Positions 22,060 to 31,666 of a stretch of DNA of 64,000 bases are shown piece by piece. The notes beneath the pieces were generated by a model. That model worked only from the letters and a program-made list of their open reading frames with translations, ran no database searches and was not told the DNA's origin. Both the position numbers and the translations under genes were made by a program. The stretch's first letter is position 1, and each line of letters opens with the position of its first letter. The stretch spans positions 9,652 through 73,651 of the forward strand of contig CAZYHS010000007.1 of assembly GCA_964647545.1 (NCBI GenBank). The letters run 5' to 3'. Source of the stretch: CAZYHS01 sp964647545 (GTDB lineage: Bacteria > UBA10199 > GCA-002796325 > 1-14-0-20-49-13).

Positions 22060-23729
22060 TTTTGGATCACAAAATCAAAATCATCAAACGCCAAAGAGAC
22101 AAAAGCTCCCGCAATGAAATTATTTACCGAACGCCCCTCTTGAAAATCAGAATTGGTAACATACTCGTAGCCGGCTTGAGGCATCAGCGTTACGCGATCG
22201 TTAAGCTTCCACTCGGAACTGATCATCGTGCGATACCGCTTTTCATCGGGCCCGTGGGTTTTTAAGCGTAATCTATCTCCGCCACCGTGTGAATTTATAT
22301 CAACGTAATATGTGTTGGAGTAGCGGTCTTCAAATTCCATGCGCAAAGTCATAGAAAGGTCGGTGTTATAGAACCACTTGAGCGATGAATACAAAGCGAT
22401 ACCATCGGTCCCAAGATTAGAGCCCAAAAACCTGCGATCGAGCGTATAGCCCGACTTCCAAGTGCTATGCCGGTAACTAAATGGCGAAACGCGCTGGAAT
22501 TCTACGCGCAGCGCTAAATCTCCGGAATCTGTCAGGCGCGGCACATAAACGCCGGTTGCAAACGACATTTGATTCCATAAATTGTCGAGAAAATCCCAAG
22601 CTCTCAAAGGCGAGTCATCAAAAAAGCTGTCCCAATAAAGAACGCTGTTTCTAAGAGGCGGAATGGTCAAGCGCATGTCAAATATCCCGAAACGATGGTC
22701 ACTTGTATCGGAGTAACTTGAATTATTTCCGGCCTTAATGAACGGAAATGTTTCAACTAGCACGTCTGTAAAACTAACGGCCGGCGCGCCACGCCCCCCA
22801 AGTATTATCGTCTCGCCAAAACCAAATTCGAAAATATCGACAGGTTTAATAGTTGCCTTCAGCCCGTAAAAATAAGCATAGGGAAAATGATTTTTTGGCC
22901 CGAGATTGGAGACAAAAAAAGTAAATTTCAGATGTCCGAGATATTTAAAGATCCAAGGCGGCTGCCATGGATGAGGGTTCGTAATCTTTATCATGTCGAG
23001 CGGACGGGCGTTGTCGGTAAGCAACATGCCGCCAAACTCACCCTGCCCAAGCAACAGACTGTCGCGACCGACCTCAAGTTCGAAATTTTTGAAGCCGGTC
23101 TTTGCGTACAAGTTTAAGATGTGAGCATAGCCGTTATTGGGCTCGTTCTTTGGAAATGTGAATTCGAACTGCGGTCTGACCGCCAGAGAAAAATATTTGG
23201 AAACCTGCATATCGTGCTGCGTGATAATAAACGAGTTGCCGCCATCAACGTATGTGCGCCCTTCCTGATAACCGTCAAACGATGTAATAAGCCCGTCAAC
23301 GTTACCTATGCCTCGCCCGTTAAGAGCCGCTTCAGCCCTGCTGTTGTTATACAAAAAACCGGCCGACATCTTTTTTAGAGGTTCCAAATTCAAAAGAGGC
23401 ATCTCGCCGGAAATTTCATTGTGATATTCGACGGCGTATTTATCAAGCACCTTTCCAAGATAGTTCTTCTTTTCGCGAACCTCCGGCGAAAGATTTTCAA
23501 ATTTTTTAATAGCGTTCTTAAAGATACGCCCGATCTCTGAGCGTGAGTATGGGCGCTGCCCCATAATTACGTCACCGGCAAGCCCGTGAGCAATAACAAG
23601 ATCGACCGCGGCATAGACCTGATCGGTCACGGGTACCGTTAGAGAAGAATCAGCGTTTGCTTTAAAAAAAGGGCTTAAGAGCAAAACAAGCAAAAGGAGC
23701 GAGCTGATAAAAGTAACACGTATTTTCAT
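22056..23729 (-). CDS. Wzi-family outer-membrane beta-barrel protein
   Basis: 557 residues. A signal peptide ends near FFKANADS. The periplasmic part has GDVIMGQRPYSRSEIGRIF, the usual opening of capsule-assembly Wzi proteins. The remainder shows alternating beta strands and ends VSLAFDDFDFVIQK, compatible with an 18-strand barrel. Wzi anchors capsule at the outer membrane in E. coli. Here it lies inside a glycolipid-type operon rather than a classical capsule locus, so it may bind the product of that pathway. Confidence 0.8.
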   Translation of the reverse strand: MKIRVTFISSLLLLVLLLSPFFKANADSSLTVPVTDQVYAAVDLVIAHGLAGDVIMGQRPYSRSEIGRIFKNAIKKFENLSPEVREKKNYLGKVLDKYAVEYHNEISGEMPLLNLEPLKKMSAGFLYNNSRAEAALNGRGIGNVDGLITSFDGYQEGRTYVDGGNSFIITQHDMQVSKYFSLAVRPQFEFTFPKNEPNNGYAHILNLYAKTGFKNFELEVGRDSLLLGQGEFGGMLLTDNARPLDMIKITNPHPWQPPWIFKYLGHLKFTFFVSNLGPKNHFPYAYFYGLKATIKPVDIFEFGFGETIILGGRGAPAVSFTDVLVETFPFIKAGNNSSYSDTSDHRFGIFDMRLTIPPLRNSVLYWDSFFDDSPLRAWDFLDNLWNQMSFATGVYVPRLTDSGDLALRVEFQRVSPFSYRHSTWKSGYTLDRRFLGSNLGTDGIALYSSLKWFYNTDLSMTLRMEFEDRYSNTYYVDINSHGGGDRLRLKTHGPDEKRYRTMISSEWKLNDRVTLMPQAGYEYVTNSDFQEGRSVNNFIAGAFVSLAFDDFDFVIQK

Positions 23730-23730
23730 T

Positions 23731-26265
23731 TTATTCGTTATCCAAAACCACTTCTGTATTTAGACGATGCGAAGTTTCCATTGCAGGCCGTGCATTCAAC
23801 GCATACCGCCTGCGATAAATCATCACCAATAGCGCCGGAGCCAGCAACAGCGCAGCCGTCAGACAGGTAATTTCACCCGCGATCGCGACCATGCCGAACG
23901 ACGCCAGCGCCTGATTGTTGGCAAGAATAAGCACAGAATAACCGATTATCGTCGTGAGCGAACAGAGCACAACGGCCATGCCTGTATGCCTGAAAGCGAA
24001 CTCTATTCCGCTAAGCCTGTCCTTCGAAAGTCGCAGCACGATATTTATGGCGTAGTCAACTCCGACGCCGAACGTAAGCGGCAGCGCGATAAAATTAAAA
24101 AAGTTAAGTTTAAGATCAAGGAGAGAAACAACTCCCAACATCGAAATTATGCTTGTCAAAACCGTCACCACAATGACCCACGAAGCATTGAACCTTCGCA
24201 CCACAATCGCCACAAATATCATCACCGCAAGAAACGAGGCCAAGGTAAGAATTGGCGCCTCTTTTCTTATAGCCTCTATCAAGTCGGCAAATATCAAAGA
24301 TGCGCCCGCGGCGCGCATGACGCGTCCGTCTGAAAGAGTGAACTCCCTGATGGTCTCCGAAAACCTTACGAGATTCCTCCCGTCCGACAAAAGCATGCCG
24401 GCGCGCGGGCTTATAAAAACGACCCGCCCCTTTGCGCCGCTGAGATCTTCAAAGTGTTTCGACAGATCTCTGGGGATATCGTCGAGCATTAAAGTTTTAT
24501 TGTCGGTTAAGCTTACTCTGATCGAATCGACCTTTTCGCGGGCTTTGACGTCGAGTTTGCCGAGATACTGTTCGTTATCGTCTAACAAAGATGCGAACAT
24601 CGCCAGTTTTGGCAATTTCTCCTGCTGCGATTTCGGTACAAGACTATAAATAGAGCGGCACGATCCCACCCGTCTTTCGCTTTCGGGAATAGACAGATTC
24701 TTTTTTTCAACGGCTTCGCAAACAAGTGCGCCGTCTTCGATATTATCCACGACCACAACGGCCGGAGTCATCGAATCGTTGAAGAGTTTGCTGACCCTCT
24801 TTTCAAGGGCTTCGGTTCCGCTTGCAACGCTGGTTTTATTTCTCAACTTTGTAAAATCGTATTCGATAGCGTCTTTTGCATGAAACCCGATAAGGGCGAT
24901 AGAAACGGCAGCAATTGCCAAAGACGCCGCTAAAATCGCGGCCGGCTTGGAAACGATCCATTTACTAAACGTTCGATAAACCGAAATACCGCGCGACATG
25001 TTGTCCTTTGCCGCGACCATATTTTTCATTCGCTCCGTGGCAAGAACAAGCACCGGAAGAACCAGCATTGTCGCCAGCCAGCAGAACATTACACCGTAAG
25101 CGCCTATCAGACCGAACTGATTGAGCCCCTTGATCCCAGCAAAAAGCAGGACGATAAAGGCGACGGCTGTCGTAGCGGCGGCGAGAAACGTGGCGCTCAT
25201 CGTATTGACAAGCGCGTTTTGCATCGCCTCACGGTGAAGTATCCCCTTGCGCCGCTCTTCAATGTAACGAGCCATGACGATGATGCCGTAGTTTATCCCC
25301 GTGCCGAGAATAATTGAGCCTAAAAACGCGGTCTGACTGTTCAAATAACCGATCGCGAAATAAGTAAGCGCAAACGTCCAAGAGAGAGCGATCAAGAGAG
25401 TCGCGCCGAGCAGAAAGACGATGCGCAACCGCATAAAAAAGATGACAATCGCCAGCCCGACAAGGGTTATGCAAAGTAGGGCCGTAGAGACCACGTCTTT
25501 TTTGAGGGTATCGTATTCTTCGACCGTACTTTTTACGTTGCCGCAATAGCCGACCTTCATCTCTTTATCGAAGCTCTTTGGCGCGACCGACGCCACTTCA
25601 CTTTCGACGGTCGCAATCATTTTTCGGGCAGCGTTGACCGAAAGGCTATTTTCGTACGGACGAACGATCATTATCAGAAACTTGCCGTCGGCCTCGCCGT
25701 AATGATCTTCAAACGTTTTTATAGGGGCCGCGTTCGCCTTCTCGTTGCGCTTTTTTATGTTGTTGACCTCGGCCTCGAGAGGATCTTCATCGGCCAAATT
25801 AACGAACAGCTTTGCGTGCGAAAGTTTTTCGGTATCGATCTTTCGTTTTGTCGCCTCATATAAACTGTCGATATCTGCGGCCGGAAGATAGTGAAGCGCG
25901 TATTTTTCGTAAAACTTGCGGACATCTTCCGATTTGTAATCGAGGTAACGGACCGTCCCCTTGGGAAGAGCGGTAAGCCTTACGGCCAGCGCGTCGAGAA
26001 ATCTCTTGTTGGCCTCGGGATTCGGACTTTCAACCGTGACAATTAGGCTCCCCACCCCGCCGATCCGTTCCAGCGCGCGGTTGAGTTCGACGACGCTTGG
26101 GTAATCTTCGGGGAGAAGCTCTTTGATGTCGCCTTTAATTGAGAGCTTCGACGAAAGAAAAAAAGTGACGCAAGCCGTCAGCAGCACAACGGCGAGCGAA
26201 AGATAAAGATGACGGCTGACAAAACCGACATATTTGGCAATAGCGCGGTATACGGGATTATCCAT
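23731..26265 (-). CDS. MMPL/RND-family lipid exporter (HpnN-like)
   Basis: 844 residues with a first membrane helix, a large periplasmic loop (about 35-260), five helices, a second loop and a final helix bundle, the 2x6 RND layout. Key segments are GDIKELLPEDYPS after helix 1 and FGVGVDYAINIVLRLSKD in the second half. Similar proteins move hopanoids, trehalose mycolates or other lipids across the envelope. It starts 3 bp after the PAP2 gene stop and ends 1 bp before the Wzi start, so it is firmly within the operon. Confidence 0.88.
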   Translation of the reverse strand: MDNPVYRAIAKYVGFVSRHLYLSLAVVLLTACVTFFLSSKLSIKGDIKELLPEDYPSVVELNRALERIGGVGSLIVTVESPNPEANKRFLDALAVRLTALPKGTVRYLDYKSEDVRKFYEKYALHYLPAADIDSLYEATKRKIDTEKLSHAKLFVNLADEDPLEAEVNNIKKRNEKANAAPIKTFEDHYGEADGKFLIMIVRPYENSLSVNAARKMIATVESEVASVAPKSFDKEMKVGYCGNVKSTVEEYDTLKKDVVSTALLCITLVGLAIVIFFMRLRIVFLLGATLLIALSWTFALTYFAIGYLNSQTAFLGSIILGTGINYGIIVMARYIEERRKGILHREAMQNALVNTMSATFLAAATTAVAFIVLLFAGIKGLNQFGLIGAYGVMFCWLATMLVLPVLVLATERMKNMVAAKDNMSRGISVYRTFSKWIVSKPAAILAASLAIAAVSIALIGFHAKDAIEYDFTKLRNKTSVASGTEALEKRVSKLFNDSMTPAVVVVDNIEDGALVCEAVEKKNLSIPESERRVGSCRSIYSLVPKSQQEKLPKLAMFASLLDDNEQYLGKLDVKAREKVDSIRVSLTDNKTLMLDDIPRDLSKHFEDLSGAKGRVVFISPRAGMLLSDGRNLVRFSETIREFTLSDGRVMRAAGASLIFADLIEAIRKEAPILTLASFLAVMIFVAIVVRRFNASWVIVVTVLTSIISMLGVVSLLDLKLNFFNFIALPLTFGVGVDYAINIVLRLSKDRLSGIEFAFRHTGMAVVLCSLTTIIGYSVLILANNQALASFGMVAIAGEITCLTAALLLAPALLVMIYRRRYALNARPAMETSHRLNTEVVLDNE

Positions 26266-26268
26266 ATT

Positions 26269-27288
26269 CTATCTGGAAAGCTGGCGTCGCCACCGCTCCC
26301 AGTGTCCTAAGATGAATTCGGAGGCGACATATGCCGCTACGGCCACGAACCACCCCGCAAAAATATCGATTACCCAATGATGCCTGAGATAGACGGTCGA
26401 AAACCAGAGACTTGTCACAAAAGGGATGTACAGCCACCAGATAACACGAAAGGTCTTGCCGACGTTACGATATTTCCAAGCATAAAGCAGCGCCACCGAC
26501 GAAATACCGACGTGCAAACTTGGAAAAGCTCCGCACGGCACGACCGAAAAATTGTCCCACTGTGCCTGCAGCGCGTCGTAAAGCCACAGCCCGTGCAGCT
26601 TTACGGGGTCGGTGAACATCTCGGTGATGAAGTAACGCGGCGGGCTCGCCGGCCACAAAACATAGCCGACAAAACCCATAAGAAACGCAAACGTCAAAGC
26701 AAGCGTCATACGTCTGAGCTCCGGACGATCGTCGCGGTTCGATAGAAAAAACATAATGACCAGCGGAAGGAGAAAATAGAGGGCGTACGAAAAGGCCATA
26801 ACATCTGTCAGCAACGGAGAATAAATTTTTTGCGCCCACAAGGTCGGCTCGACGCCGAAAATTGCGATGTCCCACTTCATGAGCAGCCCCGCTATATCGA
26901 CGTTCATGAAATATTTGCTGAGATCGTGGAGGTTCTCGTAAATGAACGTGACAAAAAGGAACGGCAGCCAGTCGCGCAGAATGTGACCGACGTTGGTCTT
27001 CATTTCGGGATTAAACCTTCTTGCGATAGTGCGATAGCCGATAAGAAAAAGGACTATAAGGATCGGAAGCCCCAGAGAAGCCTGAAAAAACCTAACGCTC
27101 CCCCCCGAAGCCAGCAGCGCCGTCAAAAGAACCAGCGACATCACCACCGAAAGCAAAAGATCGGGACCAACCTCAAGAATGCCCCTGACAGAGGTCAAAA
27201 TAGCTTTCTTAGCTGATTTTGTTATGCTTTTTTGCTCAACCGGACCGACACTAACAACTTCAAGTTCTACCGTAGAATTTTTGCTCAT
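26269..27288 (-). CDS. PAP2_3-type membrane phosphatase / inositolphosphotransferase-like protein
   Basis: 339 residues with about six membrane spans. Motif WPASPPRYF, then CGAFPSLHVGIS (catalytic-type His) and YLRHHWVIDIFAGW (His and Asp) correspond to the PAP2/Aur1 family. In eukaryotes Aur1 makes inositol phosphorylceramide; bacterial relatives transfer or remove lipid head-group phosphates. In this operon it could make or remodel the lipid that the GT4 enzyme glycosylates. It starts 47 bp after the SGNH hydrolase gene. Confidence 0.82.
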   Translation of the reverse strand: MSKNSTVELEVVSVGPVEQKSITKSAKKAILTSVRGILEVGPDLLLSVVMSLVLLTALLASGGSVRFFQASLGLPILIVLFLIGYRTIARRFNPEMKTNVGHILRDWLPFLFVTFIYENLHDLSKYFMNVDIAGLLMKWDIAIFGVEPTLWAQKIYSPLLTDVMAFSYALYFLLPLVIMFFLSNRDDRPELRRMTLALTFAFLMGFVGYVLWPASPPRYFITEMFTDPVKLHGLWLYDALQAQWDNFSVVPCGAFPSLHVGISSVALLYAWKYRNVGKTFRVIWWLYIPFVTSLWFSTVYLRHHWVIDIFAGWFVAVAAYVASEFILGHWERWRRQLSR

Positions 27289-27335
27289 ATGGGCCGGCTT
27301 TCCTAGCTTTTTTGAGCATTTATTGCAACGGCAAA

Positions 27336-28592
27336 TTAATCTTTTTTATCGACAAAGGCGCGAAGTAATTCGGCCACGCTGCCGCTTGGTGCGGCCCATA
27401 CCGGCCCGCTTACAAAGCCGTCTCCGTCGGCGTCTCGATAAGGATCGGTCACATATTTCGCCGAAATATCGACCTTCGGAAGCCATATTTTTTTTGCCGC
27501 CGAGATTTCCGCAATTACTTCGTTTGCGATGAGAGCATGGCCCGTCGGCGACGGATGAATGCCGTCCAAAGAAAAAAGACCGCCCCGCCCCCACGAACGG
27601 GTAAGCTCTTTGCCGTTAGGCAACATTACCCCTGCGGCAAGAATCGTCTCCAAAGAGGCCGAAATGTCTATGAGCGTCGCGCTATATTTTTGTGCAAGCC
27701 CCGCGATTATCGAATTGTACTCGTCTATCCTAGAAAGCAAAAGCCGCTGCTCCTGCTGCGTCAGAATGTCTGCCGCTCCAAATTCGGATAGCTCCGCCCT
27801 CTTTCCCTTGGACTTCGCAAAGAGGTCAGACGCGATCGATAAAAGAGGAACAACATCACCGCCGGAAAGCCTGTCGATGGCAATCGAGCGCCCGAAATAA
27901 AATTCAAGGTCGCTCTTTGTAAAAAAGAACCCACTCAAAAGTAAATTTGGAACCGTCATCACAAACAGGCCGTCGATCCTTTTATCTGCCACGCGCCTTA
28001 AAAGATCTTCGTATTCGGTCTCAAATGTTTTCGGGTCTGTCGTTTTGGCGTCTATGATTTTTTGATCGATGTTGTCGGCGGCGGAAAAATTGAAAAAAAG
28101 GTCGTTAGAGCCTATCCAGATAAAGACCCAAACTTTCTCCCCACGGGCATTAGCCTCATCGATCGCCTTTAGCAGCGCATCTGAAGGAGTTACGCAGCCT
28201 CCCCCCGAATAGGGCTTTAAAAAAATAGGGACATCTACGGGAATTCCTTCGACAAGGTCTATCAGCTTGCATGCCGACGGCAGCTCGGAAAGTTCCAGCC
28301 CCGGAATCGCAAAGTTCGTCGGCTTTGCAGTCTGGTCAACCCTATGGCCGTCAACGTTTATCAGCGGCTCTCTAAAGACCGCTCGTACGCCCAGCCCCCT
28401 CGCCATTTGAGATATCCAGCTATCCTTCTGGGTAGGCTCGAAAGTTACTCCGTCCATTGTGCCGGCGGTAAGGCTGTCGCCAAGTGCTAGGATTGCTATC
28501 TTTGATGGCTCTGTTATTTCTGCAAAGACAGGAAAATAGCTTACGCAGATCAGAGCGCCTGCAACAACTAAAGCGATCGTTAGCTTTCGCAT
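27336..28592 (-). CDS. Secreted SGNH/GDSL hydrolase
   Basis: 418 residues with signal peptide to about Ala24. Block I is LALGDSLTAG (Ser40), block III WIGSNDLFF (Asn), block V DGIHPSPTGHAL (Asp, His), giving a complete catalytic set. It probably hydrolyses or transfers an acyl ester in the periplasm. First gene of the seven-gene minus-strand cluster; a promoter should lie in 28593-28640 but I cannot define it. Confidence 0.87.
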   Translation of the reverse strand: MRKLTIALVVAGALICVSYFPVFAEITEPSKIAILALGDSLTAGTMDGVTFEPTQKDSWISQMARGLGVRAVFREPLINVDGHRVDQTAKPTNFAIPGLELSELPSACKLIDLVEGIPVDVPIFLKPYSGGGCVTPSDALLKAIDEANARGEKVWVFIWIGSNDLFFNFSAADNIDQKIIDAKTTDPKTFETEYEDLLRRVADKRIDGLFVMTVPNLLLSGFFFTKSDLEFYFGRSIAIDRLSGGDVVPLLSIASDLFAKSKGKRAELSEFGAADILTQQEQRLLLSRIDEYNSIIAGLAQKYSATLIDISASLETILAAGVMLPNGKELTRSWGRGGLFSLDGIHPSPTGHALIANEVIAEISAAKKIWLPKVDISAKYVTDPYRDADGDGFVSGPVWAAPSGSVAELLRAFVDKKD

Positions 28593-28646
28593 GCCTCAAA
28601 CTATCTCAAAACGGCTGAATTCTATCAATACGCACCGCGGCAAGAG

Positions 28647-28682
28647 AAAACCCCCCGCAGCTTTCGCGCCACGGGGGGTTTT
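28647..28682 (-). terminator. Terminator of the aldolase gene
   Basis: AAAACCCCCCG and CGGGGGGTTTT form an 11-bp stem, followed by a pyrimidine-rich stretch on the minus strand. It separates the aldolase gene from the glycolipid operon. Confidence 0.9.
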
Positions 28683-28708
28683 GATTTTCCTGACTCTGTT
28701 ATTGAGGC

Positions 28709-29740
28709 TTACTTCGCGTATTCTTTTCCGTAACGACCCGCCGAGCCAAGGACGTTGCGGTTCTTCTCTTTGTACATTTTGACAAGTTCGTCGCGGGCCG
28801 GCCCCAGATATTTGCGAGGATCGAATTCGGCCGGCTTCTCGGCAAATACCTTGCGAATGGCCGCGGTCATAACCAGACGTCCGTCAGAATCGATATTGAT
28901 CTTACAGACGGCCGACTTTGCCGCCTTGCGCAACTGATCTTCGGGAATACCGATCGAATCTTTCAAGGCGCCGCCGAACTTATTGATCGTATCGACAGCG
29001 TCATGCGGCACGCTCGACGACCCGTGCAAAACGATCGGGAAACCGGGGAGCTTCTTTTCGATCTCTTCAAGAATATCAAAACGCAGCGGAGGCGGAATTA
29101 AAGTACCGTCTGCCGCCTTTGTGCACTGGTCGGGCTTGAATTTGTTTGCGCCGTGCGATGTGCCGATCGAAATTGCGAGCGAATCACAGCCGGTGCGTTT
29201 GACGAAATCGATCACCTCTTCCGGATGAGTGTAGTGCGATTCGGCGGCCTGAACTTCGTCTTCGATGCCGGCAAGAACTCCAAGTTCACCTTCGACCGTC
29301 ACTCCGTGCTTGTGGGCATATTCAACGACCTGCTTAGTGAGTTCAACGTTCTTTTCATAAGGATGATGCGAACCGTCGATCATGACAGACGAAAAACCGC
29401 TGTCGATGCACGACTTGCAAAGCTCGAACGTATCGCCATGGTCGAGATGAAGCGTGATGGGAATGGCGCCTTCAAGCCCTAAGCTCTTTTCCATTTCGCG
29501 AGCCATCTGCACCGCACCCTGCGCCATGTAGCGCAAAAGTGTTTGATTTGCATATTTACGGGCGCCGCTTGAAACCTGCAAAATAACCGGCGAACGGGTT
29601 TCGACGCAGGCGGTAATGATCGCCTGAATCTGCTCCATGTTGTTGAAATTATAGGCCGGCACCGCGAAACCTTCTTTAAATGCCTTTTCGAACATCTCCT
29701 TTGTGTTTACCAAGCCAAGCTCTTTGTATGAAACCGTCAT
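28709..29740 (-). CDS. fba: Class II fructose-bisphosphate aldolase
   Basis: 343 residues with AAGGAGGG ribosome binding site. LHLDHGDTF (His98, Asp100, His101) is the first zinc site. EGELGVLAGIEDE supplies the Glu, SIGTSHGANK the next His region and LHGSSSVP the third. The enzyme splits fructose 1,6-bisphosphate into dihydroxyacetone phosphate and glyceraldehyde 3-phosphate in glycolysis and the reverse in gluconeogenesis. Monocistronic, with its own terminator. Confidence 0.95.
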   Translation of the reverse strand: MTVSYKELGLVNTKEMFEKAFKEGFAVPAYNFNNMEQIQAIITACVETRSPVILQVSSGARKYANQTLLRYMAQGAVQMAREMEKSLGLEGAIPITLHLDHGDTFELCKSCIDSGFSSVMIDGSHHPYEKNVELTKQVVEYAHKHGVTVEGELGVLAGIEDEVQAAESHYTHPEEVIDFVKRTGCDSLAISIGTSHGANKFKPDQCTKAADGTLIPPPLRFDILEEIEKKLPGFPIVLHGSSSVPHDAVDTINKFGGALKDSIGIPEDQLRKAAKSAVCKINIDSDGRLVMTAAIRKVFAEKPAEFDPRKYLGPARDELVKMYKEKNRNVLGSAGRYGKEYAK

Positions 29741-29876
29741 TTTTCCCTCCTTCTAAGGAATGCCCTGTCTTCCGGCGGGCGTTTTGTTTGTGAAGCGCGT
29801 TTGTACTGAAACCAGCGATTTACTCAAGCAATTTTTTTATCCCAAACTCTATCTTCATCTGCTAGATTTAGCGCAA

Positions 29877-30770
29877 ATGAAAAAAACGACGGAAGGTTTC
29901 ATCGAAGTTACAGGCGGGCGCGTATGGTATAAAAAAATCGCCGTTGATTCGGGCGAAGACTTGCCGCTACTAGTCCTGCACGGCGGGCCCGGAGCGACGC
30001 ACGACTATCTTGAACCTCTTGAGGAGCTCGCAAATGAACGCCCAGTTATTTTCTACGACCAGCTGGGGGGCGGAAACTCAGACAGACCCGACGACCGCTC
30101 ACTTTGGAAAGCGGAACGTTTTATCGACGAACTGGCAACGGTCAGAAAATTTCTCGGTCTCGAGAGGCTTTTCATCTTGGGGAGCTCGTGGGGAGCGGCG
30201 CTTGCGGTCGCGTACATGCGGCAAAGAGAGGCGTCGGGAGTCGAAGGGCTGATCCTATCCGGTCCGCTGCTTAGCACTTCGCGCTGGATAGCCGATCAGC
30301 GCAAATACATTTCGCAAATGCCAAAAGAGTCTGCCGATGCAATCACCGAATGCGAAGCAAAAGGCGAGTTTTCCTCACCGAAATATCAGGCGGCGATGCT
30401 TGAATTTTACAAAAAGCACCTATGCCGGCTTGATGTCTGGCCCGAATGTTTAAATAGAACGCTCGAAAAAATGGGGACCGACGTTTACAACACGATGTGG
30501 GGAGCTTCCGAATTTACTATGAGCGGCAATCTTTCCAATCTTGAACTGGCGGAAGACCTGAAAAAAATCGACGTACCGATCCTTATCACCTGCGGCGAGT
30601 TCGACGAAGCAACCCCTTCGACATGTCGATACTTTCAATCGTGCGCAAAAAATGCCGAGCTAAGAATTTTTAGCGGCGCTTCGCATTCGCACCACCTCGA
30701 AAAAACCGGCGAGTACCTCGCCGCGATCGGCGACTTTATGAAAAGTCATTCTTCAACGGAGAAACTATGA
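29877..30770 (+). CDS. Proline iminopeptidase-type S33 hydrolase
   Basis: 297 residues from ATG 29877; 39 upstream codons are open but lack family similarity. LLVLHGGPGATHDYL and DQLGGGNSDRPDD are the S33 signatures. The nucleophile is in FILGSSWGAALA, the acid in TCGEFDEATP and the His in GASHSHHLE. It should release N-terminal proline or a similar residue from short peptides. No ribosome binding site is visible; a TAGATT box lies eight bases before the ATG. The stop overlaps the nitrilase start (ATGA). Confidence 0.88.
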   Translation: MKKTTEGFIEVTGGRVWYKKIAVDSGEDLPLLVLHGGPGATHDYLEPLEELANERPVIFYDQLGGGNSDRPDDRSLWKAERFIDELATVRKFLGLERLFILGSSWGAALAVAYMRQREASGVEGLILSGPLLSTSRWIADQRKYISQMPKESADAITECEAKGEFSSPKYQAAMLEFYKKHLCRLDVWPECLNRTLEKMGTDVYNTMWGASEFTMSGNLSNLELAEDLKKIDVPILITCGEFDEATPSTCRYFQSCAKNAELRIFSGASHSHHLEKTGEYLAAIGDFMKSHSSTEKL

Positions 30771-31567
30771 AAGTTAAGATTGCCGCAATTCAATTTCAAC
30801 CCGACGCGAACGATTTCGATAAAAATCTGCGCAAAATAATTTCGATGACCGAACAGTCTCTTTCATCCGGCGCGAAGATCGTCGTTCTCCCCGAAATTTG
30901 CGAATTCGGTTACGACATGGAGGCCATGAAGCGACACTATGACGGGGACGGCAAAAGAGCGCCTGATGCCATTTCGCAGCTTGCGCAAAAGTATAAAGCG
31001 ATCGTCGCCGCAGGGCTTGCAGAGAAAAGAGATGACGGCTTTTACAACACATGCACTCTCTTCGGATGCGACGGCAAAGTTTTAGCGACCTACGATAAAA
31101 GCCACCTTTGCGTAGTTCCGCCATACAACGAACCCATCTTTTTCAAGTACGGCCAGAAGATATTCGCGAAGGAAGTCGCAATCGACGGCGAAAAAATCAA
31201 ACTCGGATTCTCCATCTGCTTTGATATCCGATTTCCCGAACTCTACCGCAAACTGGCGGCCGCCGGCACCGAGCTGGTCATACATCCGACCGCGTTCCCA
31301 ATGATGCGCATCGAACAATTCGAAGTTTGCGCCCGAGCCCGAACGATCGAAAATCAGTTCTTCTTCGCATCGGCAAATTTTTGTGGAACAAGCGGCGGCG
31401 TTCAACTGGGGGGCAATTCGCTTATCTTAGCCCCCGAAGGCAAGATCGCAGCGCGCGCCTCACGAGACAGCGAAGAGACACTTTTTGCCACAATTGACAC
31501 CACAGACATCGAAACAAGCCGCAAAGAGAGACCGGTTTATCGCTGCCTTAGACCTGAAATTTATTAA
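30767..31567 (+). CDS. Nitrilase-superfamily carbon-nitrogen hydrolase
   Basis: 266 residues. The Glu-Lys-Cys set is complete: Glu43 (VVLPEICEFGY), Lys111 (TYDKSHL) and Cys151 (FSICFDIRFPELYR). Spacing and length match the Nit2/omega-amidase branch, which repairs alpha-ketoglutaramate or deaminated glutathione. The substrate here is not certain. Translationally coupled with the peptidase upstream. Confidence 0.88.
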   Translation: MKVKIAAIQFQPDANDFDKNLRKIISMTEQSLSSGAKIVVLPEICEFGYDMEAMKRHYDGDGKRAPDAISQLAQKYKAIVAAGLAEKRDDGFYNTCTLFGCDGKVLATYDKSHLCVVPPYNEPIFFKYGQKIFAKEVAIDGEKIKLGFSICFDIRFPELYRKLAAAGTELVIHPTAFPMMRIEQFEVCARARTIENQFFFASANFCGTSGGVQLGGNSLILAPEGKIAARASRDSEETLFATIDTTDIETSRKERPVYRCLRPEIY

Positions 31568-31666
31568 GTAATTTCTAATAACGCCTCACAAGTACTCGTT
31601 TTATAAAGATTTAATTAAATAGGCTATCCGACAACTTTACATCTGCTCGGCGCCGATAATAATGGC

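Noticed and set aside
28593..28708. Possible small RNA between the SGNH hydrolase and aldolase genes
   Set aside because: The strong hairpin is explained as the aldolase terminator; nothing else structured is visible.
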